Translations under genes and position numbers: made by a program | The notes under the pieces: model-generated | Told to the model about the DNA's origin: nothing | The model's input: only the letters and a program-made list of their open reading frames with translations | Databases searched by the model: none | From: Arenimonas sp049195245 | GTDB lineage: Bacteria; Pseudomonadota; Gammaproteobacteria; Xanthomonadales; Xanthomonadaceae | Reading direction: 5' to 3' | Length of the DNA: 64,000 nt | Assembly (NCBI RefSeq): GCF_049195245.1 | Contig: NZ_JBMIRR010000026.1 | Span: 248,001 to 312,000 of the forward strand | Shown here: positions 8,967 to 17,794 of the stretch, one piece after another | Position numbering within the stretch: the stretch's first letter is position 1 | Layout: each line of letters begins with the position of its first letter

Positions 8967-11495
8967 TCAGAAGGCCTGGGTGTAACGCAGGTAAGTCGTT
9001 CGCCCGTAGCCGTCGTACAGATAGAAGTTGTAGGGCCGCCCGTCGTAGGGCACCTGCGCGGGATGGCGGTCGCCCAGGTTGGTGGCGCCCAGCGTGATGC
9101 GGCCGTCCCATGGGGCCCGCCACGTCAGCTGCAGGTCGTGGGTGGCGTAGCTGCCGATGCGCGCGCTGCCGCTGTCGCCACCGTGGTCGCCGATATGGTT
9201 GACGTTCCAGGTCACCGACACATCGCCGAGGCGCCAGGTGTTGGACAGCGCGGCGCGCAGGTCCGGGTAGCCCGGCCGGCCCAGCAGGTCGAAGCGCCCC
9301 AGGCCGCTGTCTATCGTGTAGTCCAGCACGTGCGACACGGCCAGTTGGCTGTCCAGCGCGCCCCAGTCGCCCAGGCCGAAATCCAGGCCGATACGCAGGT
9401 CCACTCCGTCGGTCTCGACCCGGCCCCGATTGACGTAGCCGGACGTGATGCGCTGGATCCGGCCATCGGGTCCACGGTCCACGCCCAGGCCGGCCGGCAG
9501 CGGGCCGTACAGGCCTGGATTGGCGGCGAAAACCACCACCTCCTGCGGCGTGAACTTCGAGATGCGGTCGTCCACGCGGACGCGGTGGTAGTCCACGCCC
9601 AGGCTCATCCAGGCGGTGGCGTCGTAGCTCAGGCCCAGGCTGGCGTGCTCGGCGCGTTCCGAGCCGAGGTCCGGGTTGGCCAGCGTGACCGTGTCCACCT
9701 GGGTCTGGCAGTTGGACGGGGCGCCCAGGGCGAGGCAGGTGGCGGGATCGGAAATCGGTTCGGCCGAGAAGGTCGGGGCCTGGGTCAGGATGTCCAGGCC
9801 CGGCGCCACGAAGCCCTGGCCCCAGGACGCACGGAAGGTGAGCGGATCCAGCGGCTGCCAGCGCAGCGCCACCCGGGGCGAGAACTCCTGGCCGTAGTCG
9901 CTGTAGTCGTCGTAGCGGCCGGCCAGGCTGAGGTCGAAGCTGCTCACGAACGGCAGCAGCCACTCGAAGAACACCGCGTCCACGTCGCGGTCGCCGCCGG
10001 AAGAGTTGCCGGCGGTGCCGAGGATCGCGCCGGCCTCCGACAGCGAGTCGAAGCGACTGTAGTAGGTGCCGCGCCGGTGCTCGGCGCCGAACACGGCGCG
10101 CGAGCGGCCGCCGCCGAGGTCGAACAGGTCAACTTCGGCGGTCGCATGGATCTCGTCGCTGCGCCAGCGCGCATCCGTGCTCAGCGTGGCCTGCAGGCTG
10201 GACAGCAGCGACGGGTCGGCGCCGTAGGGATCGGAGAGGTCGTAGCGGCCGGAGTTGGCGGCCTCGTTGGCGATGTCGGAAACGATGTAGCCGCGACCCA
10301 GCGACACGAACCGGTAGTCGGCGCGGCGCAGGCCCACGTCGATCTGCACGCGGTCGGTGAGCTGGCCCTGGAAGCCGAGCACGAAGTCCAGGTTGCTGGC
10401 CTCGGTGAATTCGTCGCGGTTGCCCGCCGCGGCAAAGCGGTGGAAAAAATAGGTGGGAAGGCCGTCGGTGGGATCCACGTCGTTGGGGCTGCCGTCGTCC
10501 ACCACCAGCAGTCCCGGCGTGGGGGCATAGCGGCCGAAGCTTTCGACCCGGGTCAGGCTGGCGCTGGAATAAAGATTCCAGCGATCGTTGATCTGGTGGT
10601 CGGCGCGAACGTCGAGTCCCACCCGGCTGAGCTTGGCCTCGTTGGCCGCGACCTGGTTGAAGTCGAAGCCGCACAGCCCGTTGTCCTGCACGTAGAACGC
10701 GCCCTGGCTGCAGTCGAAGCCGGGCACGGCGCGCGCACTGCCGGTACTCCAGTCGTAGTAGTTGTTGCCGTACAGGCCCACGCCGCGCACGGCGCCGCCG
10801 ATCTGGTCGCGGGTAAACACAATGCCGCGCCGCGAGGCCGAGGCGCCGGCGACCAGGCGGGTGCGCTCGCTGCCGCCGCCCATCAGCATCGACATCTCCT
10901 CGGTGTCGCCGCCCTCGGCTTCGCTCCAGCCGCGGCCGTAGCGCAGCTGCGCGCCTTCGAAGTCGCGGCGCAGGATGATGTTGACCACGCCGCCGATCGC
11001 ATCGGCGCCGTAGATCGCGGACGCGCCGTCGGCCAGTATTTCGATGCGCTCCACCGCCGACAGCGGAATGGCGTTGAGGTCGGCGCCGAAGGACGCGCTC
11101 ATCGGGTTGGTCGGCGCGCGCCGGCCGTCCACCAGCACCAGAGTGCGGTTGGGCCCGAGGCCGCGCAGGTCCACCGTGGCCAGCGACTGGGCGGTGCTTC
11201 CGGACTGGGGCCGGAAATTTCCGGTCGTGGCCAGGGGCAGGTCGCGCAGGAGATCGGCCACGGAAAAATCGCCGCTGGCATCGATTGCCTCGCGGTCGAT
11301 CACCCACAGGGGCGTCGCGCCTTCGGGCGTGCCCCGGGCCAGGCGTGAACCGGTGACCTTGACGGCGTCGAGGCCCACGTCGCCCTCCGCGGCCGCGGTC
11401 GGGCCGGGGGCCGCAAGGGCGGCCGTGGCGGCCAGCGGAGACAGCGCCAGCAGGCTGCGGCGCAGGGCGAGGGGCAGGGCGCGCGATCGGATCAC
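8967..11495 (-). CDS. TonB-dependent outer membrane receptor
   Basis: 842 residues. Signal peptide at about 1-29, a TonB-box-like segment (LDAVKVTGS) near residue 43, a plug domain with NRTLVLVDGRR and GVVNIILRRDF, and a barrel ending in a terminal Phe (TQAF), typical of outer membrane proteins. It belongs to the RagA/CirA-like receptors common in xanthomonads, whose substrates include siderophores, carbohydrates and peptides; the substrate here is not predictable. It sits between the Lrp regulator and oleB on the same strand. The DNA just upstream (11496-11588) contains an AT-rich stretch on the minus strand that may hold its promoter. Confidence 0.9.
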   Translation of the reverse strand: MIRSRALPLALRRSLLALSPLAATAALAAPGPTAAAEGDVGLDAVKVTGSRLARGTPEGATPLWVIDREAIDASGDFSVADLLRDLPLATTGNFRPQSGSTAQSLATVDLRGLGPNRTLVLVDGRRAPTNPMSASFGADLNAIPLSAVERIEILADGASAIYGADAIGGVVNIILRRDFEGAQLRYGRGWSEAEGGDTEEMSMLMGGGSERTRLVAGASASRRGIVFTRDQIGGAVRGVGLYGNNYYDWSTGSARAVPGFDCSQGAFYVQDNGLCGFDFNQVAANEAKLSRVGLDVRADHQINDRWNLYSSASLTRVESFGRYAPTPGLLVVDDGSPNDVDPTDGLPTYFFHRFAAAGNRDEFTEASNLDFVLGFQGQLTDRVQIDVGLRRADYRFVSLGRGYIVSDIANEAANSGRYDLSDPYGADPSLLSSLQATLSTDARWRSDEIHATAEVDLFDLGGGRSRAVFGAEHRRGTYYSRFDSLSEAGAILGTAGNSSGGDRDVDAVFFEWLLPFVSSFDLSLAGRYDDYSDYGQEFSPRVALRWQPLDPLTFRASWGQGFVAPGLDILTQAPTFSAEPISDPATCLALGAPSNCQTQVDTVTLANPDLGSERAEHASLGLSYDATAWMSLGVDYHRVRVDDRISKFTPQEVVVFAANPGLYGPLPAGLGVDRGPDGRIQRITSGYVNRGRVETDGVDLRIGLDFGLGDWGALDSQLAVSHVLDYTIDSGLGRFDLLGRPGYPDLRAALSNTWRLGDVSVTWNVNHIGDHGGDSGSARIGSYATHDLQLTWRAPWDGRITLGATNLGDRHPAQVPYDGRPYNFYLYDGYGRTTYLRYTQAF

Positions 11496-11588
11496 AGGGG
11501 ACTCCCGGGCCGTAAACGGCGGCCTCCGGAATCTTTTACAAGCGTTTTAGTTTGTTTGGCAAGGGCGCCCGGCCCGCCCCGGGCGGGA

Positions 11589-12008
11589 TCAGCCGCGGAA
11601 CGTCTGCAGGTGCACGCTGGTTTCGGTGGCGCTGACCCCGGGGATGCGGCGGATGCGCTCGAGCGTGCCGGACAGGTCGGCCAGGCTGCCCACGCGCAGC
11701 TCGGCCAGCAGGTCCCAGCGGCCGTTGGTGTCGTGCAGCGCAAAGACGCCGGGCTCGCCGAGCAGGGCGCGGATCACGTGGTGCTGGTTGCCCTCCACCG
11801 CCAGCGAGGTCCAGGCGTGGATCTCGTCCGGGGTGGCATCCGGGCGCAGGCGCACGGTGTAGCCGGCGATCACGCCGTCGCGCTGCAGCCGGGCCATGCG
11901 GTTGGTGATGGTGCCGCGCGAGACACCCAGGGCGATGGCCAGGTCGGCGACCGGCGCGCGGGCGTCGTGGCGCAGTTTGGCGATCAGGCGGTGGTCGAGG
12001 TCATCCAT
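11589..12008 (-). CDS. Lrp/AsnC-family transcriptional regulator
   Basis: 139 residues, slightly short for Lrp (about 150-165). The N-terminal winged helix-turn-helix is visible (LDHRLIAKLRHDARAPVADL, then IALGVSRGTITNRMARL), and the C-terminal RAM ligand-binding domain follows (LLAELRVGSLADL, RIPGVSATETSVHL). It is divergent from the ornithine cyclodeaminase gene with a 129-bp intergenic region. Lrp-type regulators commonly control an adjacent divergent amino-acid gene, so ornithine, proline or a related amino acid is a reasonable effector guess (inference). Confidence 0.9.
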   Translation of the reverse strand: MDDLDHRLIAKLRHDARAPVADLAIALGVSRGTITNRMARLQRDGVIAGYTVRLRPDATPDEIHAWTSLAVEGNQHHVIRALLGEPGVFALHDTNGRWDLLAELRVGSLADLSGTLERIRRIPGVSATETSVHLQTFRG

Positions 12009-12137
12009 CTGCGCAATCCGGCATTTCGTACTGACTATTTAGCAGCTTTCTGGCGCATACGCTGCATTGTTGCCGTTTCGCACTGACGGCCCGGTACGGA
12101 CAATGGCCACACCGTCCACCGAATCCGGAGCCCCGCC
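12009..12137. promoter_or_regulatory. Divergent promoter region, Lrp regulator / ornithine cyclodeaminase
   Basis: This 129-bp gap separates two divergently transcribed genes and must hold both promoters. It contains an AT-richer stretch around 12025-12080 that stands out from the GC-rich flanks. Lrp-family proteins usually bind such shared regions; I did not find a clean palindromic operator. For the ocd gene, an AG-rich stretch (CCGGAGCC) about 10 bp upstream of the ATG can serve as ribosome binding site. Confidence 0.5.
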
Positions 12138-13190
12138 ATGGCCATGACCCAGCTCACCACCCAGGACCTGACCCGCATCGTCGCGACCTACGGCCTGCCG
12201 ACCCTGCTGGCCCGCCTGGTGGACTATCTGGAGGCCGATTTCCGGCGCTGGCCCGAGTTCGACAAGAGCCCGCGGGCCGCGGCGCATTCTCCGCTGGGCG
12301 TGATCGAGCTGATGCCGGTGGCCGACGCGCGCGAGTACAGCTTCAAGTACGTCAACGGCCACCCGGGCAACACCCGCCTGGGTCTGTCCACGGTGGTGGC
12401 CTTCGGCGTGCTGGCCGACATGGACACCGGCATGCCCAGCCTGATCAGCGAGCTGACGCTGACCACCGCGCTGCGCACCGCCGCCACCTCGGTAATGGCG
12501 GCGCGGCTGCTGGCGCGTAAGGATTCGCGCAGCATGGCCCTGATCGGCAACGGCGCGCAGAGCGAGTTCCAGGCGCTGGCCTTCCACCATCTGATGGGCA
12601 TCGACGAAATCCGCGTGTATGACGTGGACCTTGCCGCCACCGACAAGCTGGTGCGCAACCTGGCCACTGCCGCCCCCACCTTGCGCGTGGTTCGCAGCGC
12701 CAGCGTGGCCCAGGCCGTGCGCGGGGCCGACATCGTCACCACCGTCACCGCCGACAAGGCCAATGCCGACATCCTGACCCCGGAGATGATCGAGCCGGGC
12801 ATGCACATCAACGGCGTCGGCGGCGACTGCCCCGGCAAGACCGAGCTGGCCGCGGCCGTGGTGGCGCAGGCGGCGGTGTTCGTCGAGTTCGAGCCGCAGT
12901 CGCGGATCGAGGGCGAAGTGCAGCAGATGCCGGCCGACTTCCCGGTGACCGAACTCTGGCGCGTGCTGACGGTGCAGGCGGCGGGCCGCCGCAATGCCGC
13001 CGAAGTCACGCTGTTTGATTCGGTCGGCTTCGCGCTGGAGGATTTTTCGGCGCTGCGCCTGGTGCGCGACTGCGCCCGCGAACTGGGCCTGGGCCACGAG
13101 GCGCACCTGGTGCCCGCGCTGCGCGACCCGAAGGACCTGTTCGGCGAGCTGGCCGCACCGTCGGCGCCGGCGCGACGCCAGGCCGCCTGA
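12138..13190 (+). CDS. Ornithine cyclodeaminase / mu-crystallin family protein
   Basis: 350 residues, the usual length. Conserved family segments are ELTLTTALRTAATSVMAARLLA and the NAD-binding region MALIGNGAQSEFQALAFHH (around residues 135-153), followed by DIVTTVTADK and HINGVGGDCPGKTEL. The known reaction is NAD-dependent deamination and ring closure of L-ornithine to L-proline; other members are amino-acid dehydrogenases. It is divergent from an Lrp-type gene, supporting amino-acid catabolism. GC-rich like its neighbours. Confidence 0.88.
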   Translation: MAMTQLTTQDLTRIVATYGLPTLLARLVDYLEADFRRWPEFDKSPRAAAHSPLGVIELMPVADAREYSFKYVNGHPGNTRLGLSTVVAFGVLADMDTGMPSLISELTLTTALRTAATSVMAARLLARKDSRSMALIGNGAQSEFQALAFHHLMGIDEIRVYDVDLAATDKLVRNLATAAPTLRVVRSASVAQAVRGADIVTTVTADKANADILTPEMIEPGMHINGVGGDCPGKTELAAAVVAQAAVFVEFEPQSRIEGEVQQMPADFPVTELWRVLTVQAAGRRNAAEVTLFDSVGFALEDFSALRLVRDCARELGLGHEAHLVPALRDPKDLFGELAAPSAPARRQAA

Positions 13191-13203
13191 GGCCGGAAAC
13201 GAC

Positions 13204-13226
13204 AAGGCCCGCCGAAGCGGGCCTTG
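13204..13226. terminator. Bidirectional terminator hairpin
   Basis: AAGGCCCGC-CGAA-GCGGGCCTT forms a stem of about 9 bp with a tetraloop. It lies between the convergent ocd and oleA genes. Both flanks are only weakly T-rich (TTGCTGC on the plus side, TTGTCGTTT on the minus side), so termination efficiency is uncertain. Confidence 0.7.
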
Positions 13227-13250
13227 CTGCATGCCGGTGGAGGCGCTGGC

Positions 13251-14267
13251 TTACCAGACCACCTCGGCCATCGAGCAGTTCAGGCCCGAGCCGATGCCCA
13301 GCAGGGCCACGCGGTCGCCCTTCTTCAGGCGGCCCATTTCCTTGAGCTTGCTCAGCACGATCGGCACCGAGGCCGGGCCGATGTTGCCGTGCTCGGCGAA
13401 GATGGTCAGCACCTTCTTCGGGTCGATGCCGAAGGCCTTGATGAAGGCCTGGGTGTGCACCTGCGACACCTGGTGGATGACGAATTCGTCCAGCTCCTCG
13501 ACCACCCAGCCCAGGGCTTGGCGCGCGGCGCCGAAGGTGGCCGTGGCCAGCTTCAGGCCTTCGATCAGCAGCATGCGGGTGTCGGTGACCATGCGGTCGA
13601 GGTTGCCGCGGCACAGGGTGTTCCACTGCGTGGCGGCCTTGGTAACGCCGCCGCGGTAGCGCGGGGCATCGGGCGTGAGTTCGGCGCGCGAGAGCACCAT
13701 CGCCGCGGCGCCGCAGCCCAGGGTGAGGGTGGCCAGCTCGTTGCGGAACTGCTCCTCGGTCACTTCCGGGGAGGCCATGCGCTCGAGCGTCTTCTTGTAG
13801 GCCAGGTTGGCGGTCTCGCCGTCCACGACCAGGGCGTATTCGATCTCGCCGCGCTCGATCATGCGGCTGGCGATGTCCATGCCGTTGAGGAAGGCCAGGC
13901 AGGCATTGGCCACGTCGAAGTTCTGGCAGTTCTCGCCCATGCCCAGGTTGCCCGAGACGATGGAGGCGGTGGACGGCTCCAGGAAGTCGCGACTGACCGA
14001 GGTGTTGACCAGCAGGCCGATCTTGCTGCGGTCGATGCCGGCGTCGGCCAGGGCCTTCTCGGCCGCCAGGGTGGCGGCGTCGCTGGCCTGGGTCTCGTCG
14101 TCCCAGAGGCGGCGGGCGTAGATGCCGGCGATGTCCTGCAGCACATCGGTCTTGATGCCCAGCCGGTCCATGGTGGGCTTGAGCTGGGCATTGATGTCGG
14201 CCGAGCTCAGGCGGTGCGGCGCATCGATGTGCGCAAGGCCGGCGATGGAGACGTGCTGGAACAACAT
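13251..14267 (-). CDS. oleA: OleA: thiolase-fold acyl-CoA condensing enzyme
   Basis: 338 residues. Very close to my recollection of X. campestris OleA, including the start (MLFQHVSIAGLAHIDAPH) and end (GIGSGLNCSMAEVVW). The nucleophile Cys123 is in DVANACLAFLNGM; Glu97, in FLEPST, matches the second catalytic residue; HQVS and HGNIGPASV complete the active site. OleA joins two fatty acyl-CoAs head to head by non-decarboxylative Claisen condensation to a beta-keto acid, the first step before OleD, OleC and OleB. Unlike the usual clustered arrangement, it is separated from oleBCD by three genes. Confidence 0.95.
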   Translation of the reverse strand: MLFQHVSIAGLAHIDAPHRLSSADINAQLKPTMDRLGIKTDVLQDIAGIYARRLWDDETQASDAATLAAEKALADAGIDRSKIGLLVNTSVSRDFLEPSTASIVSGNLGMGENCQNFDVANACLAFLNGMDIASRMIERGEIEYALVVDGETANLAYKKTLERMASPEVTEEQFRNELATLTLGCGAAAMVLSRAELTPDAPRYRGGVTKAATQWNTLCRGNLDRMVTDTRMLLIEGLKLATATFGAARQALGWVVEELDEFVIHQVSQVHTQAFIKAFGIDPKKVLTIFAEHGNIGPASVPIVLSKLKEMGRLKKGDRVALLGIGSGLNCSMAEVVW

Positions 14268-14367
14268 GGGCAGGGTTGACCTTGGCGGAAACCCACGAAG
14301 GTTACCCGTTTCGGCGCCCCGGCTCCACTTGGGCCGGGGGCCGGCGTGAAGAACCGGGGCCGGGGCC

Positions 14368-14766
14368 TCAGTCTTCGATGGGGAAGGTCTCGACCGTGCC
14401 CTCGGCGGTTTCGCGCGTGCTGGGGCCGGTGTTGCGGGCCGGGGCCACCGCCGTGCCGCAGCGGTAGGCCTGGAAACGCTGCTCGCCGTCCAGGGGTTCG
14501 CCCTTGGGCTGGATGGTGTCGGCGCCCAGGCTGGGGGCCTCGTTGCGGGCCAGGGTTTCCAGCTCGTCGCGCACCTTGAGGTCGTTGCGCTCGTAGAAGC
14601 CGACGCTGTTCTTCACCGATACGGCCACTTCGCCCTTGAGCTGGCAGCTGCCCAGGGACTGGTCGGCGCGGACCACGCGGACCTCGGCGCCGCCGGGGGC
14701 CATCTTCACCCAGGTGCAGGCGGAGACGAGGGGGATCAGCAGCACGGCCAGCGCAAGGGTTCGCAT
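14368..14766 (-). CDS. DUF4156-like lipoprotein
   Basis: 132 residues from the ATG at 14766; an upstream non-ATG start at 14787 would add seven residues before the signal peptide and is less likely. The lipobox LVSAC at about residues 15-19 predicts a lipidated Cys. The rest (VRVVRADQSLGSCQLKGEV, ERNDLKVRDELETLARNEA, then GADTIQP) resembles the DUF4156/YjeI family of small outer membrane lipoproteins of unknown function. The ribosome binding site GGAG is embedded in the 3' side of the terminator that precedes it. Confidence 0.75.
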   Translation of the reverse strand: MRTLALAVLLIPLVSACTWVKMAPGGAEVRVVRADQSLGSCQLKGEVAVSVKNSVGFYERNDLKVRDELETLARNEAPSLGADTIQPKGEPLDGEQRFQAYRCGTAVAPARNTGPSTRETAEGTVETFPIED

Positions 14767-14778
14767 CGGTTGCTCCAA

Positions 14779-14811
14779 AAAGAACACGGCCGGGATTGTC
14801 GCCCCGGCCGT
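14779..14811 (-). terminator. Rho-independent terminator of the M16 protease gene
   Basis: On the minus strand CACGGCCGGGG-CGACAAT-CCCGGCCGTG is followed directly by TTCTTTTT. This is a strong stem plus T-run, 26 bp beyond the M16 stop codon. The T-run ends only about 10 bp before the ATG of the DUF4156 lipoprotein gene, so the terminator and that gene's translation start region abut. Confidence 0.85.
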
Positions 14812-14836
14812 GCTGAACCCGCAATGAGCCGGGCGG

Positions 14837-17698
14837 TTACGGCTTCGGGGCCACCGGCTGGCCGTCGGCGTCCACCACCTTCACTTCGCCCAGGTTGAGG
14901 CCGCGGATGCCGGCCTCGATCTTGGACAGGTCGCCCACGATCACCCAGGTCAGGGCCTCGGGCTTGATGGTGCCGGCCTGGGCCTGCACGACCGCCGGGG
15001 TCAGCGCTTCGATCTTCGCGCGGCGCTGCACCACGTAGTCGTCGGGGCGGTTGAAGCGGACGATGCCGCCGATGGCGCCCATCACCGAACTCGCCGTCTC
15101 GAAGGAACCGGGCAGGCTGCGGATCTCGGTGGCCTGGATCTTGGCCACTTCCTCGGCCGTGGCCGGCTCGCTGCCATCGGCGAAGGCCGTGATCTCGCGC
15201 TTGAGCTCGGCGATCGACTCGCTGGTCTTGTCGATCTGCACGTTGGCGAACGCGCCCCACGGACGCTGTCCCTTCGCGCCCTGCAGGAAGCTGTAGCTGC
15301 CGTAGGCCCAGCGCTTGTCCTCGCGCAGGTTCATGTTCAGGCGCGAAGTGAACTCACCGCCCAGCACGGAATTGGCGATCTCCAGCTCGGTGGCCTTGGC
15401 ATCCATCGTGGACGGGGCCAGCTGGCCGACGAAGATCGTGGCCTGGATCGCGCCCGGCTGGTCCACCAGGTAAACGCTGGGCTTGGACGGCAGGGCCACG
15501 GTGGGCACCGCGATCGGCGCCGGCGCCGGACCTTCGCCCTTCCAGTCGCCCAGGTGCTTCTCGAGCACCGGCACGATCTCGGCCAGGGTGGTGTCGCCGG
15601 TGACGATCAGGGTGGCGCCTTCCGGACGCACCCAGGCCTTGTGGAAGGCCACCAGGTCGTCGCGGGTCAGCGAGGCGATGGAGGCCTCGGTGCCCGAGCC
15701 GGTGAACGGAATGGCGTAGGGATGGCCCGCTCCGTACAGCAGCGGCGGCAGGATGCGCTGCGAGGCCGAGTTCGGACGCGCCTTCTCCTGCTTGATGCCG
15801 GCGATCCAGCTCTGGCGCACGCGCTCGATTTCCTTGTCGTCGAAGCGCGGCGCACGCAGCATCTGCGCGAACAGCGCCACCGACTCATCGAGGTTTTCCT
15901 TCAGCGCCGACAGGTAGGCATTGCCACCGTCGAGCGCGGCACCGGCGGCCAGGTTGGCGCCCAGCTTTTCGGCGCGGTCACCGAAGGCCAGGGCGTCGAG
16001 GTCGCCCGCGCCTTCGTCGAGCATGCCGAAGGTGAAGCTGGACGTGCCCAGCTTGCGGCCCAGGTCGGCCGAATAGCCGCCCGGCAGCTCCAGGCTCATG
16101 GCCACCACCGGGATCGTGTTGCGCTCGGCCAGGATGACCTTGATGCCGTTGCTGAGCGTGGCGCGCTGCAGTTCGGGGAAGCTCAGCGCGGGGAACTCGG
16201 TGGTCTGCGGCACGCCCTTGCTGCGGTCCACCGTGCTGGGCGTGGTGGTGTACTTCGGATCGGCCGCCGGCACCGGCGCCATGTCCGGATGGGTCTTGGA
16301 TTCTTCCTCGACCGTGGCCACGCGCTCTCCCGGGTTCACGACGATGGTGTGGTCGCCGCGCGACAGCCAGCGCTTGCCGGCCGCCACCACGTCGGCCGCG
16401 GTGGCCTGCTCGAGCACGTCCAGGCTTTCGCGGAAGCAGCCCGGGTCGCCGGTGTAGACGGCGCACTCGGCCAGGGCGTCGGCCTTGCCGCCGAAGCCGC
16501 CGATGCGCTCGATGCCGCGGATGAAGCCGGCCTTGTAGACGGTGCGCGCCTGCTCGAGCTCGCTCGCGGTCGGGCCTTCGCTGATCAGCTTGCGCAGCTC
16601 TTCGTCCAGCGCGGCCTCGACGGTGGCCACGTCCACGCCCTGCTTCACGTCCACCTGGATGAAGAACAGGCCGCCGAGCAGGTTGGACCAGGCGCCGGCG
16701 GACACGTTGTCGGCCAGCTTGTCGTTGAACACCAGGCGCTTGTCCAGGCGCGAGGAGCGCGAGCCGCCCAGCACCTGGGCCAGCAGCTGCAGGCGTTCGA
16801 CGTCGGCCTGGCCGTACTCGGCCGTGTTCCAGGCGCGGTAGACGCGGGTCTGCGGCACGCGGTCGGTCATGGTCTCGCGCGTGGACGCGGTGCGCGGCGC
16901 CGGATCCACCTTGGGCTGGGCCATGGTCGGGCCGGCCGGGATGTCGCCGAAGTACTTGGCGACCTTTTCCTTGGCGGTGGCCAGGTCGATGTCGCCGGCC
17001 AGCACCAGAACGGCGTTGTTGGGGCCGTACCAGGTCTGGAAGAAGCGCTTGACGTCATCGGGCGAGGCGGCGTTGAGGTCGCTCATCGAGCCGATGGTGG
17101 TCCAGCTGTAGGGATGGCCCTTGGGGTAGGAGGCCTTGAGCAGGCGCTCGTAGAACTGGCCGTAGGGCTGGTTCTCGCCCTGGCGCTTCTCGTTCTGCAC
17201 CACGCCGCGCTGCTCGTCGAGCAGGGCCGGGGTGACGTAGTTGATGAAGTGGCCCATGCGGTCGGACTCCATCCACAGCGCCATGTCGAGCGCGGTGGTG
17301 GGCACGTTCTGGAAGTAGTTGGTGCGGTCCTGGTTGGTGGTGCCGTTCTGGTCGGTGGCGCCGACCAGCTCGAAGGGCGCGAAGAATTCGGTCGGATGGT
17401 TCTCGCTGCCCTGGAACATCAGGTGCTCGAACAGGTGCGCGAAGCCGGTGCGGCCCGGCAGCTCGTTCTTCGAGCCCACGTGGTACCAGATGTTGACCGC
17501 GACGATGGGCGCCTTGCGGTCGGTGTGCACGATCACGCGCAGGCCGTTGGGCAGGGTGAACTGCTCGAAGGCGATGTCGGCCCGGGCGGCCTGTTCCTTG
17601 GCGATGGCGTCGGTGGCATGCAGCGGCGAGGTGCCGGCGAAGACGAGGCCCAGGGCCAGGGCAAGCGCGGTGGCGCGCGGACGGCGGATCGAGATCAT
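14837..17698 (-). CDS. Exported M16-family zinc peptidase (two M16 units)
   Basis: 953 residues. Signal peptide at about 1-29. The inverted zinc motif HLFEH is at residues 88-92 with the downstream Glu in the NEKRQGENQPYGQ region, giving an active N-terminal M16A domain. A second, inactive M16-type half begins around residue 500 (TLSNGIKVILAERNTIPVVAMSLEL, lacking HxxEH). Such tandem proteins are periplasmic or outer-membrane-associated proteases of the pitrilysin/PqqL type that degrade peptides. The start at 17698 was taken because it begins the signal peptide; the frame stays open further upstream over the divergent gene. A terminator follows it. Confidence 0.88.
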   Translation of the reverse strand: MISIRRPRATALALALGLVFAGTSPLHATDAIAKEQAARADIAFEQFTLPNGLRVIVHTDRKAPIVAVNIWYHVGSKNELPGRTGFAHLFEHLMFQGSENHPTEFFAPFELVGATDQNGTTNQDRTNYFQNVPTTALDMALWMESDRMGHFINYVTPALLDEQRGVVQNEKRQGENQPYGQFYERLLKASYPKGHPYSWTTIGSMSDLNAASPDDVKRFFQTWYGPNNAVLVLAGDIDLATAKEKVAKYFGDIPAGPTMAQPKVDPAPRTASTRETMTDRVPQTRVYRAWNTAEYGQADVERLQLLAQVLGGSRSSRLDKRLVFNDKLADNVSAGAWSNLLGGLFFIQVDVKQGVDVATVEAALDEELRKLISEGPTASELEQARTVYKAGFIRGIERIGGFGGKADALAECAVYTGDPGCFRESLDVLEQATAADVVAAGKRWLSRGDHTIVVNPGERVATVEEESKTHPDMAPVPAADPKYTTTPSTVDRSKGVPQTTEFPALSFPELQRATLSNGIKVILAERNTIPVVAMSLELPGGYSADLGRKLGTSSFTFGMLDEGAGDLDALAFGDRAEKLGANLAAGAALDGGNAYLSALKENLDESVALFAQMLRAPRFDDKEIERVRQSWIAGIKQEKARPNSASQRILPPLLYGAGHPYAIPFTGSGTEASIASLTRDDLVAFHKAWVRPEGATLIVTGDTTLAEIVPVLEKHLGDWKGEGPAPAPIAVPTVALPSKPSVYLVDQPGAIQATIFVGQLAPSTMDAKATELEIANSVLGGEFTSRLNMNLREDKRWAYGSYSFLQGAKGQRPWGAFANVQIDKTSESIAELKREITAFADGSEPATAEEVAKIQATEIRSLPGSFETASSVMGAIGGIVRFNRPDDYVVQRRAKIEALTPAVVQAQAGTIKPEALTWVIVGDLSKIEAGIRGLNLGEVKVVDADGQPVAPKP

Positions 17699-17794
17699 TC
17701 GGATACCTTGCAGGGACAGCCGGCGATGCCGGGGGACCCGAATCCTAGCCTGCCTTGACGGGCCATACACTAGGCCAAAGGCCATAGTCGGCAC

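Noticed and set aside
8943..11348. 801-codon open frame antisense to the TonB-dependent receptor
   Set aside because: It mirrors the receptor gene. The receptor has a signal peptide, TonB box and plug motifs; the antisense frame has none and is Ala/Val/Gly repetitive.
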